This document shows positions 61,254-64,000 of a stretch of DNA of 64,000 nucleotides, piece after piece. The notes under the pieces are model-generated. The model had not been told where the DNA came from. It searched no databases and saw nothing but the letters and a program-made list of their open reading frames with translations. The stretch covers positions 1 through 64,000 of the forward strand of contig JACPZX010000078.1 in the NCBI GenBank assembly GCA_016195325.1, given 5' to 3'. The position numbers and the translations under genes are program-made. How positions within the stretch are numbered: the first letter of the stretch is position 1; each line of letters opens with the position of its first letter. The DNA is from Acidobacteriota bacterium (GTDB lineage Bacteria > Acidobacteriota > Polarisedimenticolia > JACPZX01).

Positions 61254-63680
61254 CTACTCGTGCCGGAGGGCGACCATCGGATCCTCGCGCGCGGCACGAC
61301 GGGCCGGGAGGATCGAGGCGGCGAAGGCGACGAGCCCCAGGAGCGCCGTGACGGCCGCGATGGTCGAGGGGTCCGTCGCGGTCACGCCGTAGAGCAGGCC
61401 CCGGAGAAGACCCTGGAGCGGGAGCGTCCCGGCCAGGCCGATCGCGAGCCCGGCGAGCGTCAGCCGGAGGCCCCGGCCCGCGATGAGACGGAAGATGTCC
61501 CCCCGGCCCGCGCCGAGCGCCACGCGGAGACCGTTCTCGCGCGTCCGCTCGTAGACGGAGTGCGACATAACGCCGATGACGCCGATGGCCGAGAGAACGA
61601 GCGCGACGAACGCGAAGAGGCCGAGCAGAACGCCCCGGAACCGGGGAGCCGCGATGGAGCGGGAAACGACCGCCTCCATCGGGCAGGGATCGGCCATGGG
61701 CAGCGCCGGGTCGATCGCGGCAAGCGCGTTCTTGACGTCCGAGATCAGCGCGCGCGCGTCGAGCTCGGACCGAATGAAGAGCGTGATGAAGGGGCTCGGC
61801 GATTGGGCGTAGGGAACGTAGAGCTCGGACGTCCCCGAAGTGGTGAGACCGCCGTGCAGCACGTCGCCGACGACGCCCACGACCTCCAGCCACGGCGCGT
61901 CTTCGTCGGGGGCGCCGACCTTGAGACGTTTGCCGAGAGGGTCCCGGCCGGGCCAGAGCCGGTGCGCCATGCTTTCGCTGACGATCGCCGCGCCGGGCGC
62001 GCCCACGGCATCCCTCGCTCCGAAATCGCGCCCCCGGATGACCGGGATCCCCATCGTCCGGAAATAGCCGGGGCTCGCCACGCGCCAGTACGCGGCGTTC
62101 TGGCGTCCCTTGCCATCGGCCGCGCCGGCTTCGAGCGTCACGTCCAGGTAGGCGTTACCGCTCCCGAGGGGCAGGTACCGCGCCACGGCCGCCATCGTGA
62201 CTCCCGGCGTCGCTCCGACGCGCGAAAGAATCTGGTCCACGACCGCCACCCGCCGCTCGTCCGACGCGTAGCGAGTGCCGGGAAGGGCGATGTAGGCGGT
62301 CAGGACATGGCGGGGATCGAACCCCGGAGAGACCTCCGTGAGCGTTCGGATGGTCCTGACCATCAGGCCGGCGCCGATGAGGAGCATCAGGGCGAGGGCG
62401 ACCTCCGCCACGAGCAACGCCTCGCGCAGGCCTCGCGAGCCGCCCACCTGCGATCGCGATCCCGCCCGCATCGCCTCCTCGGGCTGCGCGCGCAGCGCGC
62501 GCAGCGCCGGTGCCGAACCGAACAGGACACCGGTCGCAAGGGAGAGACCGAGCGTGAAGAGCAGGACATGGCCGTCCACCGCGATCGGAGCGACGCGGGG
62601 AAGATTCTTTGGCACCAGGAGCACCAGAGCATCGGTCCCCCAGAGCGCCACGAGGAACGCGAGGGTCCCTCCCAGGAGACTGAGCAGCAGGCTCTCGGTC
62701 AGGAGCTGCCGGAACAACCTGACGGCGCTCGCGCCGAGGGCCGCGCGAACGGCGATCTCTCTCCGCCGTCCCACCGCCCTGGCCAGCATCAGGTTGGCCA
62801 CGTTGGCGCACGCGATGAGCAGCACCAGGCCCACCGCGCCCAGGAGGATCATCAGCGGCCGCTCGACGCCGCTGCTGAGCTGGGTCCTCAGGGGAACGAG
62901 CGCGATCTCTACGCCCGCGTCCTCCCGCGGGTACTCCTGCGCGAGCCGGCGAGCGATCGCAGTCATCCGGCTACGGGCGGCCTCGAGGCTCACGCCGGGA
63001 GACAGCCGGCCCACCACGCCCAGCCGGCGCAGCCCGCGATCGAATCGTCCGGAGGAAGTGAAGGCGATCGGCGTCCAGAGCTCCAGCTTCTCGCCGACGA
63101 TCTGCGCGGGAAAGTCGAAGCCGGCGGGCATCACGCCGGCCACGGTGTGCGGCTCGTCGTTGACGGCGATCGATCGACCGACGACGTGGGGATCCGCTCC
63201 GAAGCGCCGCTGCCACAGTCCGTAGCTCAGCAGGACGACCTTCGCCGCGCCCTCTCGATCGTCCTCGGCGAGAAGCGACCGGCCGAGAAGCGGGCGGACC
63301 CCCAGCAACTCGAACAGCCCGGCGGAGACGCGCGCCCCCCTGAGCCGCTCCGGCTCCCCGTCACCCACGACGTTGAAGTCGCCGAAATCGAGGGCGGCCA
63401 TGGCGAGGGCGCCGTCGCCCTGCGCTCGCCAGTCGAGAAAGTTCGCCGGGGAGACCGGGCCGGTTCGCGTCTGCTGGGCATCGCTCTCCCACGCCATCAC
63501 GAGCCGATCGGGGTCGGGGTACGGCAGGGACCGCAGGAGAACCGCGTTGACCACCGAGAAGACCGCGGTGTTGGCACCGATGCCCAGGGCGAGCGTGAGC
63601 ACCGCGACGGCGGCGAAGCCGCGCTGTCGCGACAGCATGCGCGCTCCGAAGCGCACGTCCTGCCAGAACGATTCGAGCAT
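61254..63680 (-). CDS. ABC transporter permease, MacB/FtsX-like (ADOP type), full length
   Basis: 808 residues from ATG 63680 after GGGAGG. N-terminus MLESFWQDVRFGARML, then GIGANTAVFSVVNAVLLRSL as in the left-edge permease. Two MacB_PCD plus FtsX units: helices about 20-40, 270-410 (IACANVANLMLARAVGRRRE) and 675-800 (YERTRENGLRVALGAGRGDI). No ATPase or adaptor gene is adjacent, fitting the 'orphan' habit of the group. Probable role in lipoprotein or macrolide-like efflux; the substrate is unknown. Confidence 0.92.
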   Translation of the reverse strand: MLESFWQDVRFGARMLSRQRGFAAVAVLTLALGIGANTAVFSVVNAVLLRSLPYPDPDRLVMAWESDAQQTRTGPVSPANFLDWRAQGDGALAMAALDFGDFNVVGDGEPERLRGARVSAGLFELLGVRPLLGRSLLAEDDREGAAKVVLLSYGLWQRRFGADPHVVGRSIAVNDEPHTVAGVMPAGFDFPAQIVGEKLELWTPIAFTSSGRFDRGLRRLGVVGRLSPGVSLEAARSRMTAIARRLAQEYPREDAGVEIALVPLRTQLSSGVERPLMILLGAVGLVLLIACANVANLMLARAVGRRREIAVRAALGASAVRLFRQLLTESLLLSLLGGTLAFLVALWGTDALVLLVPKNLPRVAPIAVDGHVLLFTLGLSLATGVLFGSAPALRALRAQPEEAMRAGSRSQVGGSRGLREALLVAEVALALMLLIGAGLMVRTIRTLTEVSPGFDPRHVLTAYIALPGTRYASDERRVAVVDQILSRVGATPGVTMAAVARYLPLGSGNAYLDVTLEAGAADGKGRQNAAYWRVASPGYFRTMGIPVIRGRDFGARDAVGAPGAAIVSESMAHRLWPGRDPLGKRLKVGAPDEDAPWLEVVGVVGDVLHGGLTTSGTSELYVPYAQSPSPFITLFIRSELDARALISDVKNALAAIDPALPMADPCPMEAVVSRSIAAPRFRGVLLGLFAFVALVLSAIGVIGVMSHSVYERTRENGLRVALGAGRGDIFRLIAGRGLRLTLAGLAIGLAGTLPLQGLLRGLLYGVTATDPSTIAAVTALLGLVAFAASILPARRAAREDPMVALRHE

Positions 63681-63784
63681 GTGGTCCTCCCGGCGGCCCA
63701 ACGAAGGCGCGAGCTGCAATCACCCTCCAAGCAAACGCCGTGCGAGGCGCATCACGCTTCACGTGCCGGTGCCGAAAGGGCGGT

Positions 63785-63937
63785 TTACCCGGCGCCAGGC
63801 GCGACGGCGCCGCCCTCCGCCTTGACCGATCCCGAACGCGGCCATCCCACGCACGGACACTGCTGCCCACGCACGCCGCGGCCGAGATCCGCGACCGCCT
63901 GATCTGAGGCCGCAGGGGCCGTGTTGGACAGGTTCAT
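63785..63937 (-). CDS. Small ORF (50 aa) with strong ribosome site
   Basis: ATG 63937 follows CTGGAGG at good spacing. The peptide (MNLSNTAPAASDQAVADLGR start, then GVRGQQCPCVGWPRSG) is soluble, has a CPC motif and no homologue I recognise. Frame choice is not supported by length. GTTGGACAG at 63923-63931 and CTGTCCAAC at 63971-63979 form a perfect 9-bp inverted repeat around its ribosome site. It could be a leader or precursor peptide, or chance. Confidence 0.4.
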   Translation of the reverse strand: MNLSNTAPAASDQAVADLGRGVRGQQCPCVGWPRSGSVKAEGGAVAPGAG

Positions 63938-64000
63938 GCTCGCCTCCAGGCTCAGAGGTTCCCCCTCATGCTGTCCAACTCGACCCATCGCCAGCGCGAG

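Overview
The window is a gene-dense, very GC-rich bacterial chromosome segment, and I think it comes from the Acidobacteriota or a close relative. That placement is inference. It rests on two long MacB/FtsX-type ABC permeases of the kind abundant in acidobacteria (one at each edge), an ECF sigma factor translationally coupled to a Ser/Thr kinase with TPR repeats, an M61 PDZ peptidase, many secreted proteins of unknown role, and pervasive 4-bp ATGA/GTGA gene overlaps. I saw no rRNA, tRNA, CRISPR array, transposase or prophage.

Layout. 1-3151 (-): tripartite efflux operon (membrane-fusion protein, ATPase, permease cut by the window edge). 3330-9510 (-): isoquinoline-1-oxidoreductase-type molybdenum hydroxylase (small and large subunits), a tandem alpha/beta-hydrolase with degenerate active sites, and an asparagine-synthase-like amidotransferase. 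9649-11040 (+): ECF sigma factor, small membrane protein, CpxP/Spy-like periplasmic protein. 11130-12862 (+): 3-hydroxyacyl-CoA dehydrogenase overlapping an amidohydrolase. 13048-15516 (+): secreted trypsin-fold pseudoprotease and secreted SGNH-like protein. 15494-22254 (-): six tightly packed genes (RimK-like ATP-grasp, GCS2 carboxylate-amine ligase, M29-like aminopeptidase, second ATP-grasp-like protein, subtilase with CBM48, FkbM methyltransferase), divergent from an esterase. 23101-27273: accessory patch with two AAA/DUF4143 ATPases, an HTH/small-membrane-protein/MBL operon, and a recombination scar fusing copies of two neighbouring gene tails. 27208-36091: PP2C phosphatase, methyltransferase, membrane glycosyltransferase-like protein, hydrolase, M61 peptidase, dGTPase and Nudix. 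36101-39750 (-): cytochrome c, TPR protein, and an ECF sigma / zinc anti-sigma / PDZ operon. 39920-44309: Cys-rich barrel protein divergent from a patatin split by a seven-helix insert. 44326-51978: B3/4 protein, kinase plus sigma factor, pappalysin-like metalloprotease, FG-GAP protein, dienelactone hydrolase. 52624-57972 (-): MBL, MMPL, PhnD-like, TPR lipoprotein and small-membrane-protein operon. 58043-58744 (+): an iodothyronine-deiodinase-like selenoprotein read through an in-frame UGA. 58752-61105: PPK2-type phosphotransferase and a VapBC module. 61254-63937 (-): second ABC permease and a small ORF.

Most notable observations: (1) the deiodinase-like gene with Sec at codon 104 and a SECIS-like hairpin directly after the UGA; (2) the six-gene ATP-grasp/GCS2/peptidase/subtilase/methyltransferase operon, a candidate undescribed peptide or amide pathway; (3) the microhomology scar at 24330-24464; (4) repeated sigma70-like promoters whose -10 box ends 6-8 nt before the start codon, implying leaderless mRNAs, especially at accessory genes; (5) the split patatin and its Cys-rich divergent partner.
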